Shown: piece by piece, positions 7,666 through 18,038 of the stretch
Layout of the letters: each line of letters begins with the position of its first letter
How positions within the stretch are numbered: position 1 is the first letter of the stretch
Assembly: GCF_018323885.1 (NCBI RefSeq)
Contig: NZ_AP024585.1
Location: forward strand, 3,968,001-4,032,000
DNA length: 64,000 bases
Direction: 5' to 3'
From: Citrobacter amalonaticus
GTDB lineage: Bacteria; Pseudomonadota; Gammaproteobacteria; Enterobacterales; Enterobacteriaceae
Translations under genes and position numbers: made by a program
Notes under the pieces: generated by a model
The model's database searches: none
The model's input: only the letters and a program-made list of their open reading frames with translations
What the model was told of the DNA's origin: nothing

Positions 7666-9282
7666 CTAAACTTTCGGTTGATAAGAGAAGGTGGCGAAAT
7701 CGGCGTAGCAGCCGTCGCCGCTAATATCCTCACAGTGCAAACCAACAAATGCCCCGGTAAAGAAGCCTCTGCCGCCAATATAGTCATCCGACAGTTTCCA
7801 CGCCTCAAACGTTAGCGGAATGGTCTGCCACTGGCCACCGTCAAATGAATAGCTATAGCGGTATTCCAGATTGTCCACATCCACTCGCAGCCAGACGTTT
7901 TCCGCATTCTCCGGCACCAGAATCGGATTATCGTAAAGATGCCAGTGCGCCACGTTGTGATCGAGTTGAATAATCTTCAACGTTCGTCCGCGCCCCTCTT
8001 CCCAGTCCATAAAGCAGTACGTCCAGTTTTTACTGTTGTAGTAACAGGTTAGCCCCGCACTTTGTTGGAAGTAGCGCGGGGAAAAGGCCATCTGCGTTTC
8101 AGCACGAAAACAGAAATGCTGCCAACGGCGAGCGACCGTTGACTGGGTAAAGGTGGAGTTCAGCGAATCATTGCCATACAGACGTAAAAATCCAGGTCGG
8201 GCGGTCAGCGAGCCAAGCTGGTCATCAAACGGAATACGTAGGGTCTGCAATTCCGGATCGAGCCTTTCACTGTCAAAATCCGTTCGCCACGCTCCCGTTC
8301 CAACGCTAGCCTGCTCTGTCATACGTGGCCCCGGCACCGTCAGCGCCGCGTGTTTGCCCCCTTCAACATAGGGCCAACCGTCACGCCACTCGATACGCGC
8401 AATCCCTGTCTCACGCCCGAGCGGACAGTATCCCCGCCCGCCTGCCGCTAATCGCGGAATTCCCGGAAGATGTAACGGACGGCTGGTCAAATACGCCAGA
8501 TACCATTCGCCGGTATGGGTCTCCAGCAGTGAACCGTGACCACTCTTCTGTAGGGGGTTTTCCGGCAGATGCCAACTGGTCATCATCGTCACATCGGGAT
8601 GCAGTTCGTACGGCCCATCAATATTTTTTGCCCGCAATACCACCACGGCATGTTCGTAACTGGTTCCCCCTTCCGCCACCATCAGATAGTAATAGCCCTC
8701 GCGACGATAAATATGCGCCCCTTCGGTATAGCCCAATGGAGTACCCGTAAAGAGCGTTGAACGCTGCGGCGAAAGGGTTTGCGTGTCAGCAAAAAACTCC
8801 TGCAACACAATGGTGTTATGAGGATTACTGTGATGACGCGGCCCCCACGGGCGATAGATGTAATACTTTCGTCCATCCGCATCGTGAAAGAGTGAAGGGT
8901 CAAACCCGCCGTTGCCCATTGGCACAGGCGCGCTCCACGGCCCTTCAATAGATGGCGCGGTAACTAGGAAGTTACGGCCATTTTTCCACGGCGAATCAAC
9001 GATTTTTACGTCGGTATACAGCAACCAGAATTTGCCATCGGCATAGCTCAGGCAAGGCGCCCAGATGCCGCCAGAATCCGGATTGCCTTTCATATCCAGC
9101 AGCGCCACGCTGTCGAGCGGAGTACTGACCAGAGACCAGTGTTTCAGGTCGCGAGAATGATAAATTCGCACACCGGGAAACCATTCAAAGGTTGAGGTGG
9201 CGATATAGTAATCCTCGCCCACACGACACAGAGACGGGTCCGGGTTGAAGCCGGTCAGGATCGGGTTTTCAATCTGATACAT
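7666..9282 (-). CDS. yagH: Glycoside hydrolase family 43 beta-xylosidase
   Basis: This 538-residue protein begins with NPILTGFNPDPSLCRVGEDY, the GH43 five-bladed propeller start with the general-base aspartate in NPDPS. Further motifs are WFPGVRIYHSRDLKHW and GGFDPSLFHDADGRKYYIYR. The C-terminal 200 residues form the beta-sandwich domain usual in GH43 xylosidases. There is no signal peptide, so it should cleave short xylosides in the cytoplasm after uptake by the adjacent transporter. It starts 10 bp after the yagG stop with a GAGGAGAG ribosome site, so the two genes form one operon. The order matches yagG-yagH of E. coli, with yagI convergent. Confidence 0.93.
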   Translation of the reverse strand: MYQIENPILTGFNPDPSLCRVGEDYYIATSTFEWFPGVRIYHSRDLKHWSLVSTPLDSVALLDMKGNPDSGGIWAPCLSYADGKFWLLYTDVKIVDSPWKNGRNFLVTAPSIEGPWSAPVPMGNGGFDPSLFHDADGRKYYIYRPWGPRHHSNPHNTIVLQEFFADTQTLSPQRSTLFTGTPLGYTEGAHIYRREGYYYLMVAEGGTSYEHAVVVLRAKNIDGPYELHPDVTMMTSWHLPENPLQKSGHGSLLETHTGEWYLAYLTSRPLHLPGIPRLAAGGRGYCPLGRETGIARIEWRDGWPYVEGGKHAALTVPGPRMTEQASVGTGAWRTDFDSERLDPELQTLRIPFDDQLGSLTARPGFLRLYGNDSLNSTFTQSTVARRWQHFCFRAETQMAFSPRYFQQSAGLTCYYNSKNWTYCFMDWEEGRGRTLKIIQLDHNVAHWHLYDNPILVPENAENVWLRVDVDNLEYRYSYSFDGGQWQTIPLTFEAWKLSDDYIGGRGFFTGAFVGLHCEDISGDGCYADFATFSYQPKV

Positions 9283-9292
9283 GGTTCTCTCC

Positions 9293-10672
9293 TCAGTTCA
9301 CTGCCACAGCGGCATCGGCAGGTTTGCTCTCAGGCTGCGCGGTGCGCTGACGTTGCAGCTGCTGGCTGATCTCTTCCACACGCTTGCTGCTCAGTTTGTA
9401 GAACGAAAGCAGTGTGAACATACCGACGTAAAGCACGACCGGTACGATGCAGAAGAGGATTTTGATGGTCATCAGGACGTTATCTGGCTGCACGGCGTTG
9501 CTTGCCGAGTAGCTGGAGAAGGCAAGGATCCAGCCCACCAGCGCGCCGCCAATGGCCAGACCGATTTTCAGGCTGAAAAGATAGGTAGAGAATACCAGGC
9601 CATCAAGGCGACGCCCACTTCGGCTCTCTTCATAATCCACCACATCGGAGGCCATCAACCATTGCAGCGGTGTGGTGGTATTGAAGACAAACAGGAACAC
9701 AATATTCAGCGCAAATATCAGCGCGATATTGTCTGACGGAATAAAGAAAATACTCAGGCTGATCAGTGAATAAATGCCGATGATCCACTTAAACGACGTC
9801 ACGCGATCGAATCGGCCAAGCAGACGAGACGAACAAAGAGAACCAAACATCGTCGCCAGGCTGCCATAGAGCAGAAATTGCGTTGCCAGCTCAGGATGGT
9901 CCATCACGTATTTGACAAAATAGAGCGTTGCGCCGCCGCGAACCACGTTCGAACCGGTTGCCATCATTTTAAAGGCGCACATAATTCGCCACTGGCTATT
10001 CCCCATCAGCAATTTAAGGTCTTTCTTAACCGATGATTCAGGTTGAATCTCGAACGTATAACGCTCTTTCGTTGTAAAGAAACACACGAACAGCAGCACT
10101 ACGCCACAAATACCCAATACACACATCGCGCCGAAATAGCCGACCTGTTCATCCCCCTGGCCAATAATTTTTACCAACGGCAGGGCAATGCCGCTAATGG
10201 CTAATGAACCGGCAGCGGCCAGGAAAAAACGCCACGATTGTAAAGCATGACGCTCTTTTGGATCAGCGGTAATGGCGCCGGGCATGGCACAATAAGGGAC
10301 ATTCACAAAGGTATAAACCAGCGTCAATAAAATATAGGTGACGCAGGCATAAATGATTTTGCCCTGAGCGGAGAAATCAGGCGTATAAAACGTTAATACG
10401 CAGACAATACCAAACGGGATCGCTCCCCACAACAAATAGGGACGAAACTGGCCGTAGCGGGTACGCGTTCGGTCAACCATTAACCCCATTAATGGATCGG
10501 TTATCGCATCCAGCACGCGTGAAATCAGGAATAATGTGCCCATTACGCCTGCCGACAAACCAAAAACATCGGTATAAAAGTAGGCCAGTAAAAACATCGT
10601 GGCCTGCCAGACGAAACCGCAGGCGGTGTCCCCCAGTCCATAACCAATTTTATCTTTCATTGTTAACTGCAT
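9293..10672 (-). CDS. yagG: GPH-family glycoside/cation symporter (xyloside uptake)
   Basis: The protein has 459 residues and about 12 membrane helices. The start KDKIGYGLGDTACGFVWQAT and the motif DPLMGLMVDRTRTRYGQFRPYLLWGAIPF are typical of the GPH (MelB/XylP/YicJ) family. It should import xylosides or xylo-oligosaccharides with a cation for hydrolysis by the next gene, yagH. CTGGAGG precedes ATG 10672. The gene heads the yagGH operon. Confidence 0.92.
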   Translation of the reverse strand: MQLTMKDKIGYGLGDTACGFVWQATMFLLAYFYTDVFGLSAGVMGTLFLISRVLDAITDPLMGLMVDRTRTRYGQFRPYLLWGAIPFGIVCVLTFYTPDFSAQGKIIYACVTYILLTLVYTFVNVPYCAMPGAITADPKERHALQSWRFFLAAAGSLAISGIALPLVKIIGQGDEQVGYFGAMCVLGICGVVLLFVCFFTTKERYTFEIQPESSVKKDLKLLMGNSQWRIMCAFKMMATGSNVVRGGATLYFVKYVMDHPELATQFLLYGSLATMFGSLCSSRLLGRFDRVTSFKWIIGIYSLISLSIFFIPSDNIALIFALNIVFLFVFNTTTPLQWLMASDVVDYEESRSGRRLDGLVFSTYLFSLKIGLAIGGALVGWILAFSSYSASNAVQPDNVLMTIKILFCIVPVVLYVGMFTLLSFYKLSSKRVEEISQQLQRQRTAQPESKPADAAVAVN

Positions 10673-10900
10673 TTCTACCTCCAGAGAATATGAGAGAAAT
10701 ACGTTCCGAATGACCGGGACCTACAAAATTAAATATCTGAACGTGAACTTTGTGAGGAATACACCCTTTATCCGTATGCTTACCAGATGATGCTTACGAG
10801 GAAGATTGTAGAGAGGGATTCGATGAGACAACAATTGTCATATTTGCTTTAGCGGTTATGTATTTTAACTTCTGTGATAACGATGCACTTTTCAAGAAAA
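10673..10900 (-). promoter_or_regulatory. Promoter region of yagGH
   Basis: This 228-bp stretch upstream of yagG has no credible gene. It must hold the yagGH promoter. No copy of the palindrome found upstream of the yjhG-like gene was seen; CAATTG-centred symmetry occurs near 10832. Individual promoter boxes are not assigned. Confidence 0.5.
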
Positions 10901-10929
10901 TAAAAAAAAGACATCCTCCCGTGAAGGAT
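10901..10929 (-). terminator. Probable terminator after the yjhG-like gene
   Basis: On the minus strand ATCCT (10929-10925) pairs with AGGAT (10917-10913), followed shortly by eight U residues from the A run at 10902-10909. A second hairpin, GTCGCCG/CGGCGAC, lies at 10955-10980 just after the stop codon. Confidence 0.5.
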
Positions 10930-11001
10930 AATATATTTCAGGACAATATTATTCGTCGCCGAAAATAGTGTTCCGGCGACTGATTAATTAATTTTAATTA
11001 T

Positions 11002-12975
11002 TCAAAGCCCAAGTGCTTTTTTCCCGGCGTTAATCACCTCAATAATTTTATCCGTATCGTAGATGCATCCTTTCCAGGTTCCACCGCTTACCGCCTGCAA
11101 TGCAGCCCACAGTCGGGTGTCGTCAGGCAGATAGTCATGGGGCTTCAGGTCGGGATGTAACTCGCGCTCCGCCAGAACTGTCGCGCCCTCTTCCGGCGTC
11201 AGTCGTGCTTGTGCGCTGCCGATAAAGTTCACGCTTCCTTTCAATGACAAGCGATCGACCACAATTTCAATCACATCCCCCGTGCGCAATTTGCCGATCG
11301 GCCCTCCCGCGAGCGCTTCCGGCGCAACGTGCCCCAGGCAAGCGCCGGTGGATACGCCGGAAAAACGGGCATCGGTAATGAGCGATACGGTTTTTCCCCA
11401 TGAGATATGCTTCAGCGCCGAAGTGAGCTGGTAAGTCTCCTCCATGCCAGTGCCGGATGGCCCACCGCCGATAATCACCATGATATCGCCCTGCTGGATC
11501 TGCCCCTGTTTGATGGCTTTGATCGCCGCCTCTTCCGAGACAAATACGCGCGCCTTGCCCGTATGGCGATAAACACCGTCATCATCCACCACAGACGAGT
11601 CGATCGCCGTCGCTTTGATCACTGACCCTTCTGGCGCGATATTACCCACCGGGAACGCCACTGTGGAGGTCATCCCTTTCGCTTTTGCCCCTTCCGGCGA
11701 CAGGATCACGTCATCAGGATCCACACCGTCCTGATCGCGCAGGCACTGACGGAATTTCGCCCGACGTTCGGCGTGCTCCCACCAGTCGAGGTTTTCACCG
11801 AGTGTTTGCCCGGTTACCGTCATCACATCTTCATGCAGTAGTCCCAGTCGACGCAGGTGCAGCATCACCTCCGGCACGCCCCCCGCCAGGAATGCACGCA
11901 CCGTCGGGTGATAATCCGGGCCGTTGGGCAACACGCTGACCAGGCGCGGCACTTTGCGGTTGATCGCGCTCCACTGCGCCACATCCGGCAGGCGGCATCT
12001 GGCGGCATGGGCGATCGCCGGTATATGCAGCAGCAGATTCGTCGAGCCTCCGAAGGCCGCATGCACCACCATCGCATTCTCTATCGCTTTGTCGGTGAGG
12101 ATGTCGCGGGCAGTAATCCCTTTTTCATCCAGCGCCATCACTGCCCGCGCCGATTGACGCGCAATCTCCAGCCACACGTCCTGGCCCGACGGCGCCAGCG
12201 CTGAGTGCGGCAGCGCCAGTCCTAACGCTTCCGCCACTACCTGTGATGTCCCTGCGGTCCCCAGGAACTGGCATCCACCGCCGGGCGACGCGCAGGCGCG
12301 ACACCCCAGTTCGGATGCCTCTTTCAAACTCAACTCATTATTAGCGTAACGAGCACCGATGGTTTGTACCTTTCCGGCATCTTCGCCGAAGGTGGGCGGT
12401 AATGTCGCCCCGCCCGGTACGAGGATCACCGGCAGATCGTGCATTGACGCCAGCGCAATCATCGTTGCGGGCAACCCCTTATCACAGGTCGCCACGCCAA
12501 TGACCGCCCGCCGTGTCGGTAGCGAACGAATCAAACGGCGAAAGACAATCGCCGCGTCGTTACGATAAGGCAGCGAATCAAACATGCCGTGCGTCCCCTG
12601 CGAACGACCGTCACACGGATCGCTGACAAATGCCGCGAAAGGAATGCCACTGAGACGGGTAATTTCCTTTGCCGCCGCCGACATTTGCAGGCCAATCTCC
12701 CAGTGCCCGGTGTGATAACCGAGAGCAATAGGGCGGCCATCTGAGTGGCGAATACCACCCTGCGTACCAATCAATAACACTTCTCTGCCCGTGAGTTTGT
12801 TAGCATCCCAGCCCATTCCGGCATTTTGCGTCATGCCGAAAAGGTTACCGCTGGGAGACTCCAGTAACATTTGCGGCGTCAGCGGCAATGCCCCCTGGGG
12901 GCCGGCAGCGTGGGTTTTCACCGCATAGAACGGTTCATCCTGCGGCGTAAAAATGGTGTTGATAGACATTGTCAC
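11002..12975 (-). CDS. yjhG: IlvD/Edd-family sugar-acid dehydratase (YjhG/YagF type, D-xylonate dehydratase)
   Basis: The protein has 657 residues, about the length of E. coli YjhG/YagF and close to them in sequence. Family motifs are [52 protein letters not shown] and [20 protein letters not shown]; the cysteines around the Fe-S cluster site are kept. It should dehydrate D-xylonate to 2-keto-3-deoxy-xylonate in the cytoplasm. In E. coli the aldolase yagE accompanies yagF; no aldolase is present here, so the next step must be encoded elsewhere. It is separated from yagGH by a 329-bp gap with a terminator, so it has its own promoter. Assignment to yjhG rather than yagF is by similarity only. 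Confidence 0.88.
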   Translation of the reverse strand: MTMSINTIFTPQDEPFYAVKTHAAGPQGALPLTPQMLLESPSGNLFGMTQNAGMGWDANKLTGREVLLIGTQGGIRHSDGRPIALGYHTGHWEIGLQMSAAAKEITRLSGIPFAAFVSDPCDGRSQGTHGMFDSLPYRNDAAIVFRRLIRSLPTRRAVIGVATCDKGLPATMIALASMHDLPVILVPGGATLPPTFGEDAGKVQTIGARYANNELSLKEASELGCRACASPGGGCQFLGTAGTSQVVAEALGLALPHSALAPSGQDVWLEIARQSARAVMALDEKGITARDILTDKAIENAMVVHAAFGGSTNLLLHIPAIAHAARCRLPDVAQWSAINRKVPRLVSVLPNGPDYHPTVRAFLAGGVPEVMLHLRRLGLLHEDVMTVTGQTLGENLDWWEHAERRAKFRQCLRDQDGVDPDDVILSPEGAKAKGMTSTVAFPVGNIAPEGSVIKATAIDSSVVDDDGVYRHTGKARVFVSEEAAIKAIKQGQIQQGDIMVIIGGGPSGTGMEETYQLTSALKHISWGKTVSLITDARFSGVSTGACLGHVAPEALAGGPIGKLRTGDVIEIVVDRLSLKGSVNFIGSAQARLTPEEGATVLAERELHPDLKPHDYLPDDTRLWAALQAVSGGTWKGCIYDTDKIIEVINAGKKALGL

Positions 12976-13011
12976 ACTCTCCCGAGCGTCGGGGTTCAGG
13001 TCGCTCCATTA

Positions 13012-13032
13012 TTGTTCTACATTATAGAACAA
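13012..13032. promoter_or_regulatory. Palindromic operator over the -10 box of the yjhG-like gene
   Basis: TTGTTCTA-CATTA-TAGAACAA is a perfect 8+8 bp palindrome with a 5-bp spacer. It contains a perfect TATAAT on the minus strand (13026-13021), correctly placed for transcription of the dehydratase gene. A repressor bound here would block RNA polymerase. The disrupted IclR regulator yagI/xynR is the natural candidate; the binding is not shown. Confidence 0.6.
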
Positions 13033-13214
13033 CGTTCTTATTTATAGATTAACTGTAATGCAGGCCATGCGTAGAGGTAAATCAGAGAGAGGAGCAGGCT
13101 GTGCGTTTTTTAGCCTTGATCACAAAACGGTAAGCAACGAAATGTAACGAGAAGGTTACGCTAACGAAATGGTCGGACAGCCACTGACTATCCGACCGTT
13201 GATGATCCCGAAAG

Positions 13215-13565
13215 CTAATACCCGGCAGGCTCAACCGGATGACTGTCACCCGGTATATGAGGCGATTTCACAAAGACCCCTTTCCACGGCACTTCCCCTT
13301 TGTTCACCAGAAAATGCGCTTCACCGGGATCGCAGTGCATCACATCCCCGGAGCCTAATGTGTAGGGTTCACCGTTCAGGTACAGCGTCACTTCGCCTGC
13401 CAGGGTATAAAAAATTTCACAGGCTTCGATGTGGCGATGGTTGGGAAAAGACTGACCGGGCTGGAGCATGACGACGCCCATATCACACACCGGGCCACGA
13501 ATGAGGTATTTCGGGCCACTGTCGCCAAAACGGTACTCATGCTGCGCTTCATTCGATTTAATCAT
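13215..13565 (-). CDS. Small cupin-domain protein
   Basis: The protein has 116 residues and forms a single cupin barrel: PNHRHIEACEIFYTLAGEVTLYLNG gives the first motif with metal-binding His/Glu positions, and LGSGDVMHCDPGEAHFLVN the second. An AGGAG ribosome site lies before ATG 13565. It starts 12 bp after the lsrK stop on the same strand, so it is very likely cotranscribed with lsrK. It may act on a sugar-like AI-2 derivative or bind it, but this is inference from position; it is not part of the well-known lsr gene set. The C-terminal tail HPVEPAGY has no known role. Confidence 0.85.
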   Translation of the reverse strand: MIKSNEAQHEYRFGDSGPKYLIRGPVCDMGVVMLQPGQSFPNHRHIEACEIFYTLAGEVTLYLNGEPYTLGSGDVMHCDPGEAHFLVNKGEVPWKGVFVKSPHIPGDSHPVEPAGY

Positions 13566-13577
13566 GACGATCTCCTG

Positions 13578-15170
13578 TTATAAACCCGGCGCTTTCCACA
13601 AAGAGGTCGTCAACCCGTGATCGACCAGACCTAACTGTTCCTGATATACCGCCTGCCATTTCTCGCGCGATTCCCGATAAAGCGCATGTTTCTCCTTGTC
13701 CGGAACATGCTCCCGCTCCCAGCGCACCAGTCGTTCGCCCGTTTCAGCCATGGATGACCAGATCCCGGCCCCCACGCCAGCGGCAATCGCACAGCCCAGC
13801 GCCGTCGCCTCTTTGACGACCGGAACGTTGACCGTCAGCCCTGACACATCCGCCAGAATCTGGCTCCAGAGTTTGCCCTTCGAGCCTCCCCCGGCAAACA
13901 CCAGCGACGTGGGGTGGATCCCGGTGAAATCGGCGATCTGCTGCAAATTGCAGGTCGAGACAATGGCCGCATTCTCTTCCAGCGCGCGAAACAGCGTGGC
14001 CTTATTGCATTTTTCCGGGTCGATGGACAGATTGATGAATGAGGGGGCCGCGTGATACCAGCTCTTGAAACGCATCCGGTCGGAGAAAATCGGCATCACG
14101 CCCCATGCCCCTGCCGGTACCCGGGAAGCCATCTCCTCCAGCAGTGTGTAAGTGTCGACGCCCAGGCGCTCGGCGATCAGCTTTTCTTCGGCACAGAAGG
14201 CATCACGGAACCAGCGCATCGTCAGGCCGGTAAAAAAGCTGATCGATTCGGTTTGTACCATTCCCGGAATGACGTGTGGATTAACCCGCACGTTCATATC
14301 AGGATCAACAATCGGCGCAGGTAAATTCACGACCTGCTGCCAGAATGTGCCGCCCAGTACGGCGGTTTGCGCCGGACGGACAACCCCAAGGCCGAGACAG
14401 CCCAACTGCACATCACCACCGCCCACCACCACCGGCGTGCCGGCTTTCAGCCCGCACAGGGTAGCGGCCTGAGCCGTCACCCTACCCAGCAGCGTGCCGG
14501 TCTCTTTGACCGGCGAGAGAATATCCGACCGCAGTCCGGCCATTTGCAGTAGTGAGGGTTTCCAGTCGCGCGTTTTGAGATCCAGCAGGCCCGTGGTTCC
14601 GGCATTGGAAGGATCGACCGCCAGCTCGCCGCTGAGCATATAGGCCATCCAGTCGCTGATCATCGTGACCGTCGAGGCGCGACGATAGATGTCCGAACGA
14701 TGGTGCGCCAGCCAGAGCAGACGCGGAATGGCACTCAACGCCAGCGTCTGGCCGGTGCTGCGATAGACTTCGCTTTCGAAGGTGTAGTCGTGGATCTCTT
14801 TAAGCTCGCTGACTTCCCGTGCCGCTCTGGCATCCACGTTGGCACAGGCCCAGACCGGCGTTCCCTCTGCGTCATAGACCACAATGCCTTCGCGCATCGA
14901 ACAGGCGGAAACGGCAGCTATTGCTTCCGGCGCAATACCGGCGATATGCAGTGCCTGGCGAATGCAATCACAGGCCAGTTGCCAGTTTTTTCCCAGATCA
15001 AATTCCATCGAGCCGGGCACATCCGGTACGGCAAGGTGTCGCCATTCCGCTTGTCCCACCGCAATTTGTTTGCCTTCCAGGTCGAAAATCACGGCGCGGA
15101 CGCTGCCAGTTCCGGCGTCCAGTGCCATCAGGTAATGTTCTGAGTCAGAGAGGGTACAGAGTCGGGCCAT
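13578..15170 (-). CDS. lsrK: Autoinducer-2 kinase
   Basis: This 530-residue FGGY-family kinase is close to E. coli LsrK along its full length ([20 protein letters not shown] at the N-terminus, [20 protein letters not shown] and [20 protein letters not shown] later). It phosphorylates AI-2 (DPD) in the cytoplasm, trapping it after import; phospho-AI-2 is the ligand that releases LsrR. It lies downstream of lsrR on the same strand and is followed by a cupin gene. No damage is visible. Confidence 0.97.
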   Translation of the reverse strand: MARLCTLSDSEHYLMALDAGTGSVRAVIFDLEGKQIAVGQAEWRHLAVPDVPGSMEFDLGKNWQLACDCIRQALHIAGIAPEAIAAVSACSMREGIVVYDAEGTPVWACANVDARAAREVSELKEIHDYTFESEVYRSTGQTLALSAIPRLLWLAHHRSDIYRRASTVTMISDWMAYMLSGELAVDPSNAGTTGLLDLKTRDWKPSLLQMAGLRSDILSPVKETGTLLGRVTAQAATLCGLKAGTPVVVGGGDVQLGCLGLGVVRPAQTAVLGGTFWQQVVNLPAPIVDPDMNVRVNPHVIPGMVQTESISFFTGLTMRWFRDAFCAEEKLIAERLGVDTYTLLEEMASRVPAGAWGVMPIFSDRMRFKSWYHAAPSFINLSIDPEKCNKATLFRALEENAAIVSTCNLQQIADFTGIHPTSLVFAGGGSKGKLWSQILADVSGLTVNVPVVKEATALGCAIAAGVGAGIWSSMAETGERLVRWEREHVPDKEKHALYRESREKWQAVYQEQLGLVDHGLTTSLWKAPGL

Positions 15171-15278
15171 CGTTTTAGTCCTCGGCTTATTATATCTGTC
15201 AGGTCGTCAATGCTTTCTCCACGGTACAAACGGAAATTCTGTTACTCCCCTGCCGTACGCCTGCACGACAGATACGCA

Positions 15279-16235
15279 TTACTGTCCGCTGACAATGGCG
15301 GCGGCAGTTTCCTGGTCGGTGACCAATGCGTTGATATAGCCCCCTTTCATCGCGGCGGCGATCGCTTCCGCTTTATTCACGCCCCCGGCGACGCCAATCA
15401 CGGTCGGGATCGTCTTCAGGGTATTGAGGGTTAACCCAATCAGTTCATCGTGAATCTTCATCTCCGGGATCACCTGCCCTTCACCATCGAAGAAGTAACC
15501 CAGAATGTCGCCCACCGCGCCTTTGCGGCCAATCATCAGTTGTTCACCCTTCGTGATATAGCCTGAGCGAATAATGGTGGCCTCATCTTTCTGGTTGATA
15601 GCGCCGATACCGACAATGGCCGCATCGGCTGCCTGGGCGGCCAGCAGGACATCCTGGACGCTATTTTCATTTTTTAACGTCCGGGCAATCTCCGCAGAAG
15701 AGGCGCGAAGCGGCGCCGGAATAATACTGACCGGACAGGCCGCGTTGAGTTGTCCAATCCCGGTCATGTAAGGCCCCACGCCACCCGACAGCGTCACCAG
15801 GCGAATTTGCTGAGCAGAAATAAACCCGCTGAGCCGTTTTAAGGTATTCATGGTCGCTTCGCCGAAGCCCGCCGCCAGAATCTGCTGTGGCTGGAGTGAC
15901 TCCATCAACATATGCGCAGCGCCGATCCCCAGGCGAACACATGCATCCGCGCCGGGAAGTCCCGGGATGACCCGCACATTATTCAGGTCAAAGCGACGAC
16001 GTAATTCGGTTTCATATTCCAGACAGCCTTCAAAGCGAGAATTAATCTGTACGCGAATAATCCCGGACTGATGCCCCTTTTCCAGCAGGCGCGACACCTT
16101 AAGCCGCGTCAACCCCAGTCTGTTGCTGATGTCGCTTTGCGTCATACCGTCGTGGTAATAGAACCACGCAATACGTGCCACCAGCTCTTCTTCACACATC
16201 CCTTGCTCGGAAATCATCGGGTCATTAATAGTCAT
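15279..16235 (-). CDS. lsrR: LsrR, SorC-family repressor of the lsr genes
   Basis: The open frame extends to 16289, but family members begin with MTIND...[10 protein letters not shown], so ATG 16235 is chosen (318 residues). The N-terminal helix-turn-helix is [20 protein letters not shown]; the rest is a sugar-binding domain of SorC/DeoR type ([20 protein letters not shown]). It represses lsrACDBFGE and itself, and lets go when phospho-AI-2 binds. It is divergent from lsrA across a 249-bp regulatory region rich in TGAACA/TGTTCA half sites. Confidence 0.96.
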   Translation of the reverse strand: MTINDPMISEQGMCEEELVARIAWFYYHDGMTQSDISNRLGLTRLKVSRLLEKGHQSGIIRVQINSRFEGCLEYETELRRRFDLNNVRVIPGLPGADACVRLGIGAAHMLMESLQPQQILAAGFGEATMNTLKRLSGFISAQQIRLVTLSGGVGPYMTGIGQLNAACPVSIIPAPLRASSAEIARTLKNENSVQDVLLAAQAADAAIVGIGAINQKDEATIIRSGYITKGEQLMIGRKGAVGDILGYFFDGEGQVIPEMKIHDELIGLTLNTLKTIPTVIGVAGGVNKAEAIAAAMKGGYINALVTDQETAAAIVSGQ

Positions 16236-16268
16236 CATTCTGTCTTCACTTTGAACATATCGAATTTC

Positions 16269-16284
16269 TGAACACAATTGTTCA
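16269..16284. promoter_or_regulatory. Candidate LsrR operator
   Basis: TGAACA-CAAT-TGTTCA is an inverted repeat just upstream of lsrR. Further TGAACA or TGTTCA-like half sites occur near 16335, 16420 and 16446, so the whole lsrR-lsrA region looks like a multi-site operator. Assignment to LsrR follows from position only. Confidence 0.5.
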
Positions 16285-16303
16285 TTCATTGGTCGTTAAT
16301 AAC

Positions 16304-16319
16304 TGTGATTAAACCCACA
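16304..16319. promoter_or_regulatory. Candidate CRP site of the lsr operon
   Basis: TGTGATTAAACCCACA matches TGTGA-N6-TCACA with one mismatch. cAMP-CRP activation of lsr operons is established in E. coli, and the site lies between the divergent genes. Confidence 0.6.
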
Positions 16320-16484
16320 ATTCAGTGGCTTTCGTTTGAACAAATTTAATATTGACGATCATTTTAGCATGAAACGTGATCTATTCGTCGGTTTTATGAG
16401 CAGTTAGGTCATAAGGTTATGAACAATTCGAATCGCACAATACATTTGTTCAACCTGATTCTACCCAGGCCGAACGGAGGTGGC

Positions 16485-18038
16485 ATGCAAATGAGTCAAG
16501 AAAAGATCGCCCCACTACTCAGCGCGCAGTCTGTCTGCAAGCAGTATTCCGGCGTCAACGTCCTGAAAGGGATTGATTTTGTCTTACGCAAAGGCGAAGT
16601 CCATGCGCTCCTGGGCGGGAATGGCGCCGGGAAATCCACGCTGATGAAAATCATCGCCGGCATTACCCCTGCGGATAGCGGAATCATTGAGATTGAGGGA
16701 GCCCGCTGTACAAAACTGACGCCCATTCTGGCGCATCAGTTAGGCATCTACCTTGTCCCGCAAGAGCCTCTGCTCTTCCCCAGCCTGACGGTAAAGGAGA
16801 ATATTCTCTTTGGTCTGCCCAAACACCAGAGCTCGGCGCAAAAAATGGCGGCGATGCTGACCGCGCTGGGCTGCCAGTTTGATATCAACAGCCCGGCGGG
16901 TTCACTGGATGTGGCCGACCGGCAAATGGTCGAAATCATGCGCGGACTGATGCGCGATTCACGAATTTTGATCCTCGATGAACCCACCGCCTCACTGACG
17001 CCTGCGGAAACCGATCGTTTATTCAGCCGCCTGCGTGAATTGCTGAGCACTGGCGTAGGGATCGTCTTTATCTCCCACAAGCTGCCAGAGATACGCCAGA
17101 TAGCGGATTACATTAGCGTGATGCGGGACGGCATCATTGCGCTATCCGGAAAAACAGCGGATCTAACCACGGACGAGATTATCCAGGCCATCACGCCTGC
17201 CTCACGCACCAACGCGCTGAGCGCGACGCAAAAACTGTGGCTGGAATTGCCCGGCAACCGTCCGCAGCACGAGGCGGGCACGCCGGTGTTGAGTCTTGAG
17301 AATGTGACCGGCGAAGGGTTTATGAACGTCAGTTTCGAGGTCCGCGCCGGGGAAATTTTAGGGCTGGCCGGTCTGGTCGGCGCCGGACGTACCGAACTTG
17401 CCGAAACGCTTTACGGGCTACGACCGCTACGGGCCGGAAGCATCGTACTCGGCGGCAAGGATATCTCCTCACTTTCCACCCGCGAACGTCTACAGCACGG
17501 TCTGGTGTATTTGCCGGAGGACCGGCAATCGTCAGGGCTGAATCTGGATGCCTCGCTGGCGTGGAATGTTTGCGCATTAACCCACAACCACAGCGGTTTC
17601 TGGGCTAATCCGGCCAAAGACAGCGCCACGCTCGAACGCTATCGCCGCGCGCTTAATATCAAGCTCAACGATCCTGAACAGCCTGCCCGCACGCTCTCTG
17701 GCGGTAATCAGCAAAAAATCCTGATCGCCAAATGCCTTGAAGCCTCGCCGCAGGTGCTGATCGTGGATGAGCCGACGCGCGGTGTGGACGTCTCGGCGCG
17801 TAATGACATCTATCAGTTGCTCCGCAGTATTGCCGCCCAGAACGTCGCGGTGCTGTTCATCTCTTCTGATCTGGAGGAGATAGAACAGATGGCCGATCGC
17901 GTTTACGTCATGCACCAGGGAGAAACGGGCAACGATGCTCTGCAAGGCGACGAGATTAATGTCGACACCATCATGCACGTGGCGTTCGGCGACCGCACGT
18001 CAGGGGCTACACCACATTCCGGGGAGGCACCATGCTGA
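16485..18038 (+). CDS. lsrA: AI-2 import ATPase
   Basis: The protein has two ABC ATPase domains like other sugar-importer ATPases (RbsA type). The first shows Walker [11 protein letters not shown] and Walker B LILDEPTA; the second shows [15 protein letters not shown] and [15 protein letters not shown] 16485 is preferred over the upstream ATG at 16419 because GGAGG precedes it and E. coli LsrA starts at the equivalent place; the product has 517 residues. It energises AI-2 uptake through LsrC and LsrD at the inner membrane. The end overlaps lsrC by 7 bp, indicating coupling. Confidence 0.96.
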   Translation: MQMSQEKIAPLLSAQSVCKQYSGVNVLKGIDFVLRKGEVHALLGGNGAGKSTLMKIIAGITPADSGIIEIEGARCTKLTPILAHQLGIYLVPQEPLLFPSLTVKENILFGLPKHQSSAQKMAAMLTALGCQFDINSPAGSLDVADRQMVEIMRGLMRDSRILILDEPTASLTPAETDRLFSRLRELLSTGVGIVFISHKLPEIRQIADYISVMRDGIIALSGKTADLTTDEIIQAITPASRTNALSATQKLWLELPGNRPQHEAGTPVLSLENVTGEGFMNVSFEVRAGEILGLAGLVGAGRTELAETLYGLRPLRAGSIVLGGKDISSLSTRERLQHGLVYLPEDRQSSGLNLDASLAWNVCALTHNHSGFWANPAKDSATLERYRRALNIKLNDPEQPARTLSGGNQQKILIAKCLEASPQVLIVDEPTRGVDVSARNDIYQLLRSIAAQNVAVLFISSDLEEIEQMADRVYVMHQGETGNDALQGDEINVDTIMHVAFGDRTSGATPHSGEAPC

